DNA of 64,000 bases from Owenia fusiformis (GCA_903813345.2 CAIIXF020000011.1:27954166-28018165), one strand, 5' to 3'; shown: positions 46,961 through 60,056, numbered from the stretch's first letter. Numbers and translations are program-made. The notes: generated from the sequence alone by a model not told the origin.

Positions 46961-47600
46961 TGGAAAAAATCAAATTCGTGGTCCGTAGGAAAGCGATAGG
47001 GGACCTGCGCATAATTCAAAATCGAATGGAGTTTTAACATGGGAGTGATATCACACACTGCGGCCCAGTCAGATAGATTTCATCGCGCACTGAATGAATT
47101 ACAGGGGCCGCGTTGTGCAAAGTTAATTAAAAATAAAATGCGCAGAAATTCCGGCATTCAGTGTGCGATGAAAAAATGATTATCTGTGAATAAATAACGA
47201 ATAAAAATTCGTGGCACCACGAATTTGATTTTTTTCGAAAGACTGCGGAGTGAACCAGCGAAATGACAATTTTGGATAATATTGATGGCTCTAACGAGGA
47301 GAACTTTGAGATTTCCCGATTCTAGCGCGCAGCACATCCAGGACATGCGCACTTTTATCAGATTCGATTATAATATGGTTTCAAAGATAGTGTTCATTAA
47401 AAGAGGGGGTATGCATACAGATTACACGTGGCATTATGTTGAAGTGACCCTTGCAAAGGGTTCCATTGAAAATATATTATTTTGGGCCATTTCATATCTT
47501 TTAAGTGATATTGTATAAAACATTTTCAATGTTTGAAAATTATGATCTTATAAATAACATTTTATGTAATAAAACTGTAACTGAAATGGTAAATGCGGAA
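46961..47600 (+). repeat. Module A, central copy (direct repeat of 42093-42710)
   Basis: Starts with a short inverted scrap (caaattcgtgg), then repeats 42093-42710 in direct orientation: 'gttttaacatgggagtgata', 'cgtggcaccacgaatttg', 'ccttgcaaagggttccattg'. It is the only module breaking the overall palindrome. Confidence 0.85.
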
Positions 47601-48780
47601 TATGATGCGATACAATGCAGTGCAATATGATGTAATACAATGTAGTGCAATATGATGCAATACAATGTGGTGCAATATGATGCAATACAATGTGGTGCAA
47701 TATGACGTAATACAATGCGGTGCAATATGATGCAATACAATGCAGAGCAATATGATGCAATACAATGCAGTGCAATATGATGCAATACAATGTATTGTAA
47801 TATGATGCAATACAATGTGGTGCAATATGACGTAATACAATGCGGTGCAATATGATGCAATACAATGCAGAGCAATATGATGCAATACAATGCAGTGCAA
47901 TATGATGCAATACAATGTGGTGTAATATGATGCAATACACAGCAGTGTAATATGATGCTAAAAATGCAGTGCAATATGATACAATACAATGTAGTGTAAT
48001 ATAATACAATAAAATGCAGTGCAATACGATGCAATACAATACAGTGCAATATAATGCAATACAATGCAGTGCAATGCAATACAATACAATGTCGTGCAGT
48101 GCAATACAATGTAGTTCATTTCAAAACAATGCAGTGCAATACAATACATCGCAGTTCAATACAGTGCAATACAATGTAGTACAATGCAGTGCAATAAAAT
48201 ACAATACAGTGCAATACAATATAATGCAATACAATACAGTGCAATACAATACAATGCTGTGCAATATAATTCAGTACACTGCAATTCAATACAATGCAGT
48301 GCAATAAAATACAATACAGTGTAATAAAATGCAGTGTAATTCAAGACAATGCAATACAATACTGTGCAATACAATACAGTGCAATATAATACAATACAGT
48401 GCACTGCAATGCAGTGCAATACAATATGGTGCAGTGCAATATATTAAAGTGCAATACAAAACAATGCAGTGTAATACAATGCAGTGCAACACAATGTGGT
48501 GCAGTGCAATACATTATAATGCAGTGCAATACAATACAATGCAGCGCAATATAATGTAGTACACTGCAGTACAATACAATGGAGTGCAATAAAGTACAAT
48601 GCAGTGCAATATAATATAATACAGTGCAATACAGTACAATATACTGCAATACAATACAATATAGTGCAATACAATACAATGCAGTGCAATACAATAAAAT
48701 GCAGTACAATACAATACAATACAATGATGTGCTATACAATACAATACAATACAATACAATGCAATGAAATGCAATTTAAT
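47601..48780 (+). repeat. Pentanucleotide array B2
   Basis: Same composition as B1, again with 25 bp higher-order units near its left end (47620-47990). Confidence 0.9.
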
Positions 48781-50623
48781 GCTATGAATGTACACCTTCT
48801 ACAGTCAAATAAACACAGATAAAATTGATTTTAAATTGTAATAGTATGTTAGTGTATGGAGTTTGAAGTGGGTGGGGGATACAATTACCAGTCTGCTGAT
48901 TGATGACTTAACTTAGAAAAGATCTCCTAGCTTTTAACAGGTGACACTTATGTCTACCTTACATTCTTAAACAATCTCGTCTAAGAATACAGGCCCGTAT
49001 CCTGGATTAACCTGGGGGAGTGATTTTATCAAGGGGGAGATTTTGCCAAGAGGGGGGGGGCTTTTTGACAGTTTTGGCAAAAAAATCATGCGAAAGTGCT
49101 AAGAATGGTGAAAAACTGCATGATTTTGAACGAATATTTGGCAAGGGGGAGGGGGTGAGGCCCCCTGGCTACGGCCATGGAATACATATAGGAACTTTCC
49201 TTCTCCCAGAAGAATGGTATACAGGTATTACATCAATCATTCTGGTATTTTGTATACGAAGGTGTGTAGTACACACTTTATTGAAAGATGGCAGTGTACA
49301 CTGTGTACTACCATTTTGAGGTCAGTTTGACTTTATAATTCTGCGCACTATAATCTGTAATTCTCATAGATATCCTCTCTAGAGGCATCACTGTGATCCA
49401 AAATAACAATTTCGCGGGTCAAGTCTGCAGTCTTTCGAAAAAAGTTGAATTCGTTGTGCTACCCTTTCTTGTTGGGTATTTATTAAAAGAAAACTATTTT
49501 TCCATCGCGCCAGCATATACTAGCTTTAGCGCGATATTTTGAGTGTGTTAATATTCTGGCTAAATAAATAAAGTGCGCAGAAATCGATCTGACTGGGCCG
49601 CGGTGTGCGATATCACTCATAACCTACGGAAAGCGAAAGGGGATATACCGCAGAATTTAAAATTCAATGGAGTTTTAACATGGGAGTGATATCACACACC
49701 GCGGCCCAGTCAGATATATTTCTGCGCACTTTATTTATTTAATTCACTTTGCACAACGCGCCCCCTGTAATTCATTCAGTGCGCAATTGAAATTTTTATG
49801 AGTGATATCGCACACCGCGGCCCAGTAAGATCAATTTCTGCGCACTTTATTCATTAACACACTCAAAATATCGCGCTGAAGCTTGTATATGCTGGCACGA
49901 TGTAAATATAGTTTTCTGTTAATTAATGCCCAACAAGAAAGGGTAGCACAACGAATTCAACTTTTTTCGAAAGACTGCAGACTTGACCTGCGAAATTGTA
50001 ATTTTGGATCACAGTGATGCCTCTAGAGAGGATATCTATGAGAATTACAGATTATAGTGCGCAGAATTATAAAGTCAAACTGACCTCAAAATGGTAGTAG
50101 GCCTACACAGTGTACACTGCCATCTTTCAATAAAGTGTGTACTACAGACCTTCATATACAAAATACCAGAGTGATTGATGTAATACCTGTATACCATTTC
50201 TTCTGGGAGAAGGAAAGTTCCTATATATATATTCCATGGCCGTAGCCAGGGGGCCTCACCCCCCTCCCCCTTGCCAAATATTCGTTCAAAATCATGCAGT
50301 TTTTCACCATTCTTAGCACTTTTCGCATGCTTTTTTTGCCATAACTGTCAAAAAGCTCCCCCTCTTGGCAAAATCTCCCCCTTGGTAAAACCACTCCCCC
50401 AGGTTAATCCAGGATACGGGTCTGTATTCTTAGACGAGATTGTTCAAGAACATAAGGTAGACATAAGTGCCACCTGTTAAAAGCTAGGAGATCTTTTCTA
50501 AGTTATTAAGTCATCAATCAGCAGACTGGTAATTGTATCCCCCACCCACTTCAAACTCCATACACTAACATACTATTACAATTTTATCTGTGTTTATTTG
50601 ACTGTAGAAGGTGTACATTCATA
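48781..50623. repeat. Core palindrome C-R-C' of the second half
   Basis: Near-identical to 43871-45700, but the central R module (49625-49797) has the opposite orientation. Confidence 0.85.
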
Positions 50624-52667
50624 GCATTGAATTGCATTTCATTGCATTGTATTGTATTGTATAGCACATCATTGTATTGTATTGTACTGCATTTTATTGT
50701 ATTGCACTGCATTGTATTGTATTGCACTGCATTGTATTTTATTGCATTGTATTGTACTGCATTGCACTGTGTTATATTATATTGCACTGCATTGTACTTT
50801 ATTGCACTGCATTGTATTGTACTGCAGTGTACTACATTGTATTGCGCTGCATTGTATTGTACTGCAGTGTACCACATTGTATTGCAATGCATTGTATTGA
50901 AATGAACTACATTGTAACTGTATTGCATTTTATTGCACTGCATTGCAATACATTGTATTGCACTGTATTGAATTGAACTGCGATGTATTGTATTGCACTG
51001 CATTGTATTGCACTGTACAACATTGTGTTGCACTGTATTGTATTACACTGCATTGTTTTGTATTGCACAGCAATATATTGCACTGCACCATATTGTATTG
51101 CATTGCATTGCAGTACACTGCATTGTATTATATTGCACTGTATTGTATTGCACAATGTTGTATTGCATTATCTTGAATTACACTGCATTTTATTACACTG
51201 CATTGTATTTTATTGCACTGCATTGTATTGTACCGCAGTGTACTGTATTCTATTGCACAGCATTGTTTTGTATTGCACTGTATTGTATTGCATTGTATTG
51301 AATTGCACTGTATTGTATTTTATTGCACTGCATTGCACTACATTGTATTGCACTGTATTGAACTGCCATGTATTGTATTGCACTGTATTGTATTGCACTG
51401 CACTGAACTGCGATGTATTGTATTGCACTGTATTGTATTGCACTGCACTGTATTGAACTGCGATGTATTGTATTGCACTGCATTGTATTGTACTGTACCA
51501 CATTGTGTTGCACTGTATTGTATGACACTGCATTGTTTTGTATTGCACAGCAATATATTGCACTGCACCATATTGTATTGCACTGCATTGCAATGCACTG
51601 CATTACAATGCACTGCATTGTATTATATTGCACAGTATTGTATTGCATTATCTTGAATTACACTGCATTTTATTACACTGCATTGTATTTCATTGCAGTG
51701 TAATGTATTGTATTGCACAGCATTGTATTGTATTGCACAGCATTGTATTGTATTGCACTGTGTTGTATTGCATTGTATTGAATTGCACTGTATTGTATTT
51801 TATTGCACTGCATTGCACTACATTGTATTGCACTGTATTGAACTGCGATTTATTGTATTGCACTGTTTTGTATTGCACTGTACCACATTGTATTGCACTG
51901 CATTGTATTGAAATGAACTACATTGTATTGCACTGCACGGCATTGTTTTGCATTGTATTGTATTGCACTGCATTGTATTGCATTATATTGCACTGTATTG
52001 TATTGCATCGTATTGCACTGCATTGCAATGCATTGCATTGTATTATATTGCACTGTATTGTATTGCACAGTATTGTATTGCATTGTCTTGAATTACACTG
52101 CATTTTATTACACTGCATTGTATTTTATTGCAGTGTAATGTATTGTATTGCACAACATTGTATTGTATTGCACTGTGTTGTATTGCATTGTATTGAATTG
52201 CACTTTATTGTATTTTATTGCACTGCATTGCACTACATTGTATTGTACTGCATTGAACTGCGATTTATTGTATTGCACTGTATTGTATTGCACTGTACCA
52301 CATTGTATTGCACTGCATTGTATTGAAATGAACTACATTGTATTGCACTGCACGGTATTGTTTTGCATTGTATTGTATTGCACTGCATTGTATTGCATTA
52401 TATTGCACTGTATTGTATTGCATCGTATTGCACTGCATTTTATTGTATTATATTGCACTACATTGTATTGTATCATATTGCACTGCATTTTTTGCATCAT
52501 ATAACACTGCTTTGTATTGCATCATATTACACTACATTGTATTGCATCATATTGCACTGCATTGTATTGCATCATATTGTTCTGCATTGTATTGCATCAT
52601 ATTGCACCGCATTGTATTACATCATATTGCACCACATTGTATTGCATCATATTGCACTGCATTGTAT
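50624..52667 (-). repeat. Pentanucleotide array B2' (inverted), longest array
   Basis: About 2 kb of TATTG/CATTG/CACTG units, with 25 bp higher-order units in the last 250 bp (cattgtattgcatcatattg). Confidence 0.9.
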
Positions 52668-53098
52668 ATAGAGGATATCCTATGATTTATGAGTGATATG
52701 ATTTTTATCCACGAATGGATATGATATCTGCACGAGCGAGCGTAGCGAGAGAGTGCAGATATCAATATCCATGAGTGGATTAAAATCATAACACGAGTAA
52801 ATCATAGGATGTTCTTTTTATTCCATAGTTAAAGTCATCATCAGAATCGTCGGAAATTAAGTTATTTAATTCGAATTTCCAAACGATCCGGCGATGTTGA
52901 CACTTAGCCTCGTTTTGAGTCTGAAGTAGCAAAAATCCATTAACCATCGCATACGACGTCGTATGTCATGGCTAAAAAAACGTATGTTATGGTTAAGTGA
53001 GAATTTGTCAAAAATATCATATTTTACCACTGATTTCAAAAATACCGTTTTTATTTTCACATGTTATCCTATGAATATCATGCTAACTATGGAATAAA
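52668..53098. repeat. Hairpin-rich insertion in the last pentamer array
   Basis: The pentamer array resumes at 53099. The insert holds a 130 bp hairpin (atatcctatgatttatgag ... taaatcataggat, loop 'gagcgagcgtagcgagagag'). It also holds an outer pair 'ttattccatagtta' (52821) / 'taactatggaataaaa' (53084). MITE-like, no ORF. Confidence 0.65.
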
Positions 53099-53915
53099 AC
53101 ATCATATTGCACTGCATTGTATTGCATCGTATTCCGTATTTACCATTTCGTTACAGTTTTATTACATAAAATGTTATTTATAAGATTATAATTTTCAAAC
53201 ATTGAAAATATTTTATACAATATCAATTAAAAGATATGAAATGGCCCAAAATAATATATTTTCAATGGAACCCTTTGCAAGGGTCACTTCAACATAACGC
53301 CACGTTATGCATACGCCCTCTCTTAATGAACATTATCTTTGAAACCATATTAGAATCGAATCTGATAAAAGTGCGCATCATGGTCCTGGATGTGCTGCGC
53401 GCTAGAATCAGGAAATCTCAAAGTTCTCCTCGTTAGAGCCATCAATATTATCCAAAATTGTCATTTCGCTGGTTCACTCCGCAGTCTTTCGAAAAAAATC
53501 AAATTCGTGGTGCCACGCATCTTTATTCGTTATTTATTCACAGATAATCATTTTTTCATCGCGCACTGAATGCCGGAATTTCTGCGCACTTTATTTTAAT
53601 TAACTTTGCACAACGCGGCCCCTGTAATTCATTCAGTGCGCGATGAAATCTATCTGACTGGGCCGCGGTGTGTGATATCACTCCCATGTTAAAACTCCAT
53701 TCGATTTTGAATTATGCGCAGGTCCCCTACAGCTTTCCGTACATAACCAATTTTTAATCGCGCATTGAATGAATTACAGGGGGCGCGTTGTGCAAAGTGA
53801 ATTAAATAAAGTGCGCAGAAATCCATCTGACTGGGCCGCGGTGTGTGATATCACTCCCATGTTAAAACTCCATTGAATTTTAAATTCTGCGGTATATCCC
53901 CTTTCGCTTTCCGTA

Positions 53916-53975
53916 ATCTTGTCTCTGTGTACCCACCGAGTACTGACCAAGTCCCATATAAATCTGTAAGTTAAA
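53916..53975 (-). pseudogene. Broken duplicate of the sulfotransferase YEDMKK-region exon
   Basis: On the plus strand 'ttgtctctgtgtacccaccg' to 'gtcccatataaatctgtaag' matches 40861-40923 (part of exon 40815-40915 with its acceptor), with a ~12 bp deletion after 'agtactga'. It starts exactly at the outer end of the 12 kb palindrome. With the cut duplicate at 41822-41910 it indicates a partial gene duplication split or trimmed by the palindrome. Confidence 0.75.
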
Positions 53976-54099
53976 GAATACTGAAGTATTATACAGGTTC
54001 ATCTAACACGTACATATTTGAAAAACCTGCGTAAAATAGTTCGTCCTATATCCATTGGACTTCTTCAGTTACTGTGGCGGAAAATTAGAAAATTAGAGG
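53976..54099. other. Short spacer
   Basis: Intron-like continuation of the duplicated exon, then unique sequence. Nothing recognised. Confidence 0.4.
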
Positions 54100-54545
54100 G
54101 ACGTCTCAAAAGCTGTTTTACTTGCAATTTTATTCGATATGATATGTTTAAGAAAATGTACACATTTGCGAACAAATAGATCAGAAGACAGCGGAATCGT
54201 CGATTCAATTACTCACTTAAATTGCATAAACGGTATTTCGAAAAACAGTTAGATCTGCACTTTTAACCCCTACCGTTTATGTAACTTAAGTGAGGAATTA
54301 AATCGACGATTCTGTTGTCTCAGACTCCTGAGCTATTTTGTCACAATCATGTACACTGTGATGTACATTTTCTAAAACATATGATACTGATACACGTCTG
54401 TGTGAAAAAATGTTGTGGGGATGCTGCTTACGACTCGTGAAATAAGGAAAAAAGAAAAATCGTACCTTCGACGTTCCGACATTTTGTTACCAAAACGAAC
54501 CGGCGTTTTGGTAACCAGCGTAATCGACCGGATCACCAGGCAGTG
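54100..54545. repeat. FB3 foldback element, second copy
   Basis: Shares 'gatcagaagacagcggaatc', 'taccgtttatgtaacttaag', 'gtaccttcgacgttccgac' and 'gtaaccagcgtaatcga' with 20503-21031. The left terminal part is missing. Confidence 0.75.
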
Positions 54546-55117
54546 TAGATGAAGTGTTTATTGACAGGTTACTTGCGATGTAGCACATGATTTGAAAAGC
54601 TTAGGATTTCGTCATGACGTCTGAAATTTTGGAATACTACTATTGTTGGTTTTATATTGTATAGACAATGTTTTTTGGAAATATAGCTAATATGCTTTTT
54701 TGGAAAAATCGGAACATGCACAGGTGCCAATGCTGGGGATCATGGTATCGATGGTGAGGAGACCGACCCGATTATTACAAAATACAGAATAAGAAAAAGC
54801 TTAGACCGTATCAGTAGTATCTCGTCACAATGAAAACAAACCCACAGTATCCCATGTTGAATTATACGCCGGCCACTTAACTGGTTTATACCATTTCTAA
54901 TTTCTATTTTGATCAGTCATGTTGAATAACCTGGGTGTTATGGTGTTTATTGTCCGCCACGTCCGGGTTCATCCATATGGTCGCTTAATATTGGATTTAT
55001 TTGTCATATACACATCATTGTGGGCTGGGAGGTATGGCAAATAGGGATGATAAGTATTGACGGAAAATCTGTTCTTTTGCACATAATAAATACTCACTAC
55101 TTGGTCACTACTACAAG

Positions 55118-55288
55118 GTAAGCCGGTGTAAAAGGGTAGGATGTCCTATCAAAATATGGTCCTACTCTTCACATATTTATATGGTGACCTTTTCCCTTAT
55201 TATCTTATACGCAATCAGGGTCAGTAAGGGCTGTTAAGAAAGGGGACCATAATCCCTGTTGACCATAATTTCTTTCACACCGGTTTAC
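55118..55288. repeat. ~170 bp MITE-like element
   Basis: The ends 'gtaagccggtgtaaaag' and 'ctttcacaccggtttac' are inverted. An inverted, more decayed copy lies at 57238-57378 ('gaaattatggtccc', 'cttaacggcccttac', 'gataggacctcctacca'). Confidence 0.65.
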
Positions 55289-55596
55289 ATGTAGATGTCA
55301 TTATTGTGATCGATCACGAGTGTGTGGTCCGATAAACTAAGACCTCTGCAAAATAGAATGTATATATTGTCAATTGATATAATTTCTTCGATACGTTTTA
55401 TAGAATAATGCCTCAGTCACATTTGATCTACGGCAACAGTAGGGCAGCCGTAGCTTCCCAAAATCGACAGAAAAATGCATCAATAAAATATGGATAAGTA
55501 GTACGATGTCGATTTTCTAAATAGAATTTGTGAAGCTATGGCCGTCGTACATGTCGAAGATTTTATGGCTATGGCTTCCGAGAAAGTTTGATACCT

Positions 55597-55679
55597 CCAT
55601 CATGATAAACCATGTCATCTCATTTCTTCTCAGCCCTGTTTCAGGTGAAACAGAAAGATGCTATGAGTATCAGAATGTG
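55597..55679 (+). repeat. Short dispersed sequence, copy 2 (~83 bp)
   Basis: Starts 'catcatgataaaccatg' and ends 'gctatgagtatcagaatg'; near-identical to the minus strand of 2528-2612. Confidence 0.5.
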
Positions 55680-57237
55680 ATACCTCGGACTTTGCCAATA
55701 GCTAAAAGAAGCAAATATAAATGTTGTTCAACTAGAGTAAGCCACGACGAGTACAAATAAACACACAAAAATTGTTTACTGATGAAAGGCTCCTAGAGTG
55801 CGAGTGCGAGCAATCATCTCAACCGATGGTGTGTTGATTTAATAGATCGAGTTAACAAGTGCGTAATTGCGTAAATTAATTACTGTAAATACCTCAGCAT
55901 GTTCCAGTAACAGTTAACATTGGCAATCAATGTATCAATCTATCAATTTGGATATATATTTAAACCATCATCATGCCCAAAGCATCCAATTGACCCGATA
56001 CATACAGCATAATACTGTTATTTTATTGCTCCTAGCTATAAACAAAATCAGGCATATTGAATTGAACAGTTATGTTAATACAAAAACAATTAGATGGTTT
56101 AATTGTCATTCGCTATGCTAAACTACTAAACGGCATATTTTACACAACGTTGATATGATGTTGATTCAAATGTTATTTTTACATTGATTTGGTTTTTTGG
56201 TTGTAACGAAAACAAAATGAAACTTGCTGAATTCTATCAGAATAACAATTATTATTCTTTAGAAATATGGAATTGAAAAAATATTAGATTAGTAAAATTT
56301 ATGCCTGCTCTGATCAAATGGATGGGATTATTTATGTCTAAAAAGAGCAGTTTAGATTTGTATTGGGAAAGAAATGTATGGAAGAATAGGAATTTGGATA
56401 TTGACGGTGATTGCATTGACACAAGGACAAAATACAGGCCCTGACGCAGGTAATTTTTAACATACAATTCTCTTTTAAGATACACTGTTTTCGTTGGTTC
56501 ATTCACATATGGTTACATGATGTGCGTGTTCGAATTTCTACATTTTTTCAACTTCGACGTGTACCAAATCACATTTATGCTCTAGTTTGAAGACTGAGGG
56601 AAATAGAGTCCGGAAGTATCACCTACAATCCTAATTTGACTTTCCGATATAAGCATCGAGATATCTGATTTATGGAAGTTTTGGAAGATCTAAAATGCAG
56701 AAATATTCAATTCGCGGAATTAAAAAAGAGATATCCACTTTTTCAATTGTTTTCCAGAAAAAAATAAAATTTCATTATCCTTCTTACTTCAATGATGGTT
56801 TAATTTATTGTGTGTTCATAAATTGCATGACCACTGCCCCGGGACCACTGCTTAATAATCAAACGGAAATACAATTAGTAGAAATCTATTCTTTTATAAC
56901 TGTAGAACTGTAGAATAACGAAATGAGATGAAAATTATCTTATTGGTTGCCAATATTGTTCCCATTCGCTCCAAAATATCCCCCTCCCATTTTGCTGCTA
57001 TCCGAACATTTAAACCAAAATTGGATTAAGTAAGTAAAACCACGAGCAATAGACTATACATGGAGTATATGGTCCAAAATACAAGATTTTACATTAAAAC
57101 AATTTGCATATGCTTCGATAACGTTATCGATCTAACTCTCCAGAAAATCATGTTTAGAAGCCCATCCTTAAAATCGGGCATCAGCTGTCCCAGCTCATAT
57201 GGAATAAATTAAAATACCCTTGGACCAAGGATCTAGA

Positions 57238-57378
57238 ACCCAGTGTGAAAGAAATTATGGTCCCTCTGGGATTGTGGTCCCCCTTCTTAACGGCCCTTAC
57301 TGGCCAAGATAATGAGGGAAAGAACTCAATGGATAGTAGGACCATAATTTGATAGGACCTCCTACCATTTTACTAGAA
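57238..57378. repeat. Inverted copy of the 55118-55288 MITE
   Basis: See the copy at 55118-55288. The terminal motif is degenerate here ('ctagaacccagtgtgaaag'). Confidence 0.55.
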
Positions 57379-59950
57379 CTAGAACCCCATTGCTGTACAC
57401 ATTTTGCAAAATGTCGGACTGATTTTTGAGAAAGACTTCTTTTCTCATTTATAGGTCCATATAAAAGTTTTTCTAAACGATGTCAGTATCTTCTGAAAAA
57501 AGAAACGGCGTTGATATGCGATGAAGTACGTTGTTGAAATCAACATATTCCATTTTTCCCTTTGGTCAAACCATGCTGTTTACTGTTTTCAACGTCCTAA
57601 CTTAGATCACCAAAATTTGATATTTTCCGAAATCAATTACCAGGTCATTTCTATTTGTACCATTCGTTCCATGTTCTTCACTTTTCTGAAAAGTTTCCTT
57701 CAAATATTTGGAATCATTTCTTCAATAAAGAACCATTGGGAAAAAGTAAAGTTGCGGTTACAGCCTGGTCCATTCTTGGCTCACTTGTGTTTCACTTTGC
57801 TCAAAGACTCAGTCCAAGTTCAGTCCAGATCGGTTTAAAAACATGGCCGAATTCAGACAAAATCTGAGTTCCCGAATATTTTCCTCAAAAGCACAGGTTA
57901 TATGAATCTAATTACTCTAAAAGTCACAGTTATCAGCAGTGTAGCCACGGACCTCTGCCAGATACCTCTTCTTGGCGTCTAGGCTCAATAAATAACTTAT
58001 TTATTCATTGAGCCTACTAGCAATAGGGGCTCGATCTGGCTCCGGATCTGTGGACGTAGCCAGCTTTCAGTCAGGGAGGGGGGGGGGGTGCGATCACCAA
58101 TTTTTGGGGGTTTTCAGTCAGGAGGGTGCGATCGGGTATAAGCAAGGCAAAACAAATTTTTTAAAGATTTGTTTTGAATTTGTTTTGAACAAAAATTGAT
58201 GCGACTTTCTTCAAAATTGTGCTAGAAGCTTCAAATATTATTCAAAAATCATTTTCCAGCTAATGGTTCTTGTTTTGTTACCTCGTAAAGCGAAGCCCAA
58301 TGTTAAGAATAAGCCAGTGCTACTGCCTACATTTGCACGAAATATGCTTTTAATCCAAGCGCTTTTATGATAACGATTAAATAAACGTTAGAAGTAAAGA
58401 TGTCAATTCAGTCCATATATCACAAATCTGATTTAGATTTAAACTTTAGATGAATGAGGTAAGGTCATATTTGAGTATTAATATTACATTTGATGAGAGT
58501 AATAAATCCAACTCGACCTACTAATACTACTCTCATTTAATAACTCATCTTTATTGAGGAAATCGACCGATGTTGAAAAGTTGTCAAATGCGGGATGAAA
58601 TTTTCTGCTAAAATGAAGCAGGAAAGTCAGAAAATCAGAAAACGAACGATGAACGATGAATAACAAGAGGGAAACAACATTCTGGTGTACCAGACCCCCT
58701 CTCATCTAGTAGTATCTACTTACGTTTAGAAAGATCGAGACAAATGGGGAGAGGCATTTATCGCGATGGGGAAACAAAACAAAGAGAAAATTACCTCATT
58801 GGCACTTTAACTGTTGTGACATTTTATAGTGACTTTATTATGTACTTTTACTTTCAATATCCCTTGAATAACTCATAGGGGACAAAGTACTGAATGTCAT
58901 ACCCTAGTAAATTCGGTAAATAGAGAAAAATTAAACTATTGGAAGGGGTAAATGAAATTATAAAATTCAATTTAATGTGAAATTCAGCATTGAATGTTTG
59001 GAGGCACAATATATTCAATATTCACAAAATTAATTAAAATGTTATGATTTTGGTGGCTATTGAATCACAATTGCTTTGCATATATGCACTCATGGTTAAA
59101 AATGTTGTTTATAATTGTAAAGGGTGTATGAAACAATCGTGGTTTTGTCCAAAACTGAACGTATCGAATCATTGAAAAAAATATTTAAAGTGTGTTGTAC
59201 TGTTATACACTGTGGCTAGTCGATCTATGTGGATGCAGTCAAGCACATGTAATGTTTCGTGAGTACCCGCCTCTGTACTTTTCAATGGAAGAAATTTGCA
59301 CCTTTGTTTAAATAATCTACATTCACTCATCCGTGTATATCATACTTCATTGATTTACCAAACCAAAGCAACGCTATAAACACACATTCTCTGATAATTT
59401 TACAGCGAATAGATAACTCAAAAGAGTTCACTCGACCAGTTTTATCACCTCGCTCATAGCTGTGAGAAGGTATGTATAATTGCCATAGGTTTACCTTATA
59501 ATGGGGAATAAAACATTCAAGTAATATAATCATTTCACGTACACAAATATGTCTGTGTGAAGTAAAATACAAATACAACGCATTTTATAATATTTTTGGG
59601 GTTATGGTATGAAATATCCGCTTTAAAAAAGCAATTTAATTATGATGTATCATGTGGATTAGTAGACGTTCTAATTGGATTCAATGAACAGACTGGCTAA
59701 GTTTTAATTGAATCATTTTGAATGTGTGTATTTTTAATATTTTACATATATTTCTTAAACGCTCTCATTGGATACATCAGGAAGAAACAAATATGGTTAC
59801 ATATAAACTTGAGTTGGGACAACAATTCAACAAAAATATAATTTTACAGTAGTATATGGTGAATATTTGATGCCCGACGATAATCTGATGTTTACTCAAG
59901 ATGATGGATATCTTGATTTTATTTTCAATATATATCACAACTATTTGTAG
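57379..59950. other. No gene recognised
   Basis: Contains a G-run (58075-58090) with 'tttcagtcaggg' duplicated around it. At 59203-59260 lies a block 'cactgtggctagtcgat' that recurs inverted at 62607-62668. Short frames only. Confidence 0.5.
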
Positions 59951-60056
59951 ATGGATCTGGTTGTCGTACAGCCAGTGGAGGAAACTGCTCCAACACACCA
60001 CATGTGCGATGAATGCGGCAACCTTTTCAATAGCAAAAGCGCACTAAAAACGCATG
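59951..60056 (+). CDS. Putative exon with a C2H2-type zinc-finger start
   Basis: The acceptor ACTATTTGTAG|ATG is followed by MDLVVVQPVEETAPTHHMCD and ECGNLFNSKSALKTH, ending GCATG|GTAAAG, phase 1. C-x2-C-x12-H is present. The second zinc His is missing and would have to come from the next exon, which I cannot find; a repeat begins at 60137. The open frame past 60056 runs into that repeat. It may be a short exon of a zinc-finger gene or a relic. Confidence 0.45.

Larger units (their letters stand above)
41911..53915. repeat. 12 kb hierarchical palindrome (nested foldback element complex)
   Basis: Module order, prime meaning inverted: R (41911-42085), A (42093-42710), B (42711-43870), C (43871-44702), R' (44703-44877), C' (44878-45700), B' (45701-46960), A (46961-47600), B (47601-48780), C (48781-49620), R (49625-49797), C' (49798-50623), B' (50624-52667, then an insertion and 53099-53130), A' (53131-53741), R' (53749-53915). 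The outer ends are TACGGAAAGCGAAAGGGG and its complement, possibly with TA as target. Reversing the whole string gives the same order except for the central A. No transposase seen. All long ORFs here come from the pentamer arrays. Confidence 0.8.
54546..57237. other. No gene recognised; MITE copy and dispersed 85-mer inside
   Basis: Short frames only (for example 55530-55760 +, which overlaps the dispersed 85-mer, and 56252-56506 -). I see no domain, splice pattern or known motif that would support them. Confidence 0.5.

Noticed and set aside
42651-52671. Dozens of long open frames in all phases (Cys/Ile/Val/Leu/His/Tyr-rich or Gln/Asn/Met/Ser-rich proteins up to ~280 aa)
   Set aside because: They are by-products of the pentanucleotide arrays; composition follows the repeat, frames overlap on both strands, and no start or splice context exists.
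52668-53098. Large target-site duplication around the insertion (catcatattgcactgcattg on both sides)
   Set aside because: The flanking match is part of the 25 bp tandem unit, so it cannot be told from the array itself.
56252-56506. Minus-strand 84-residue ORF as the missing 5' sulfotransferase exon
   Set aside because: No PKxGTTW-type P-loop or other family motif; the P-loop exon was not found in 54-64 kb.
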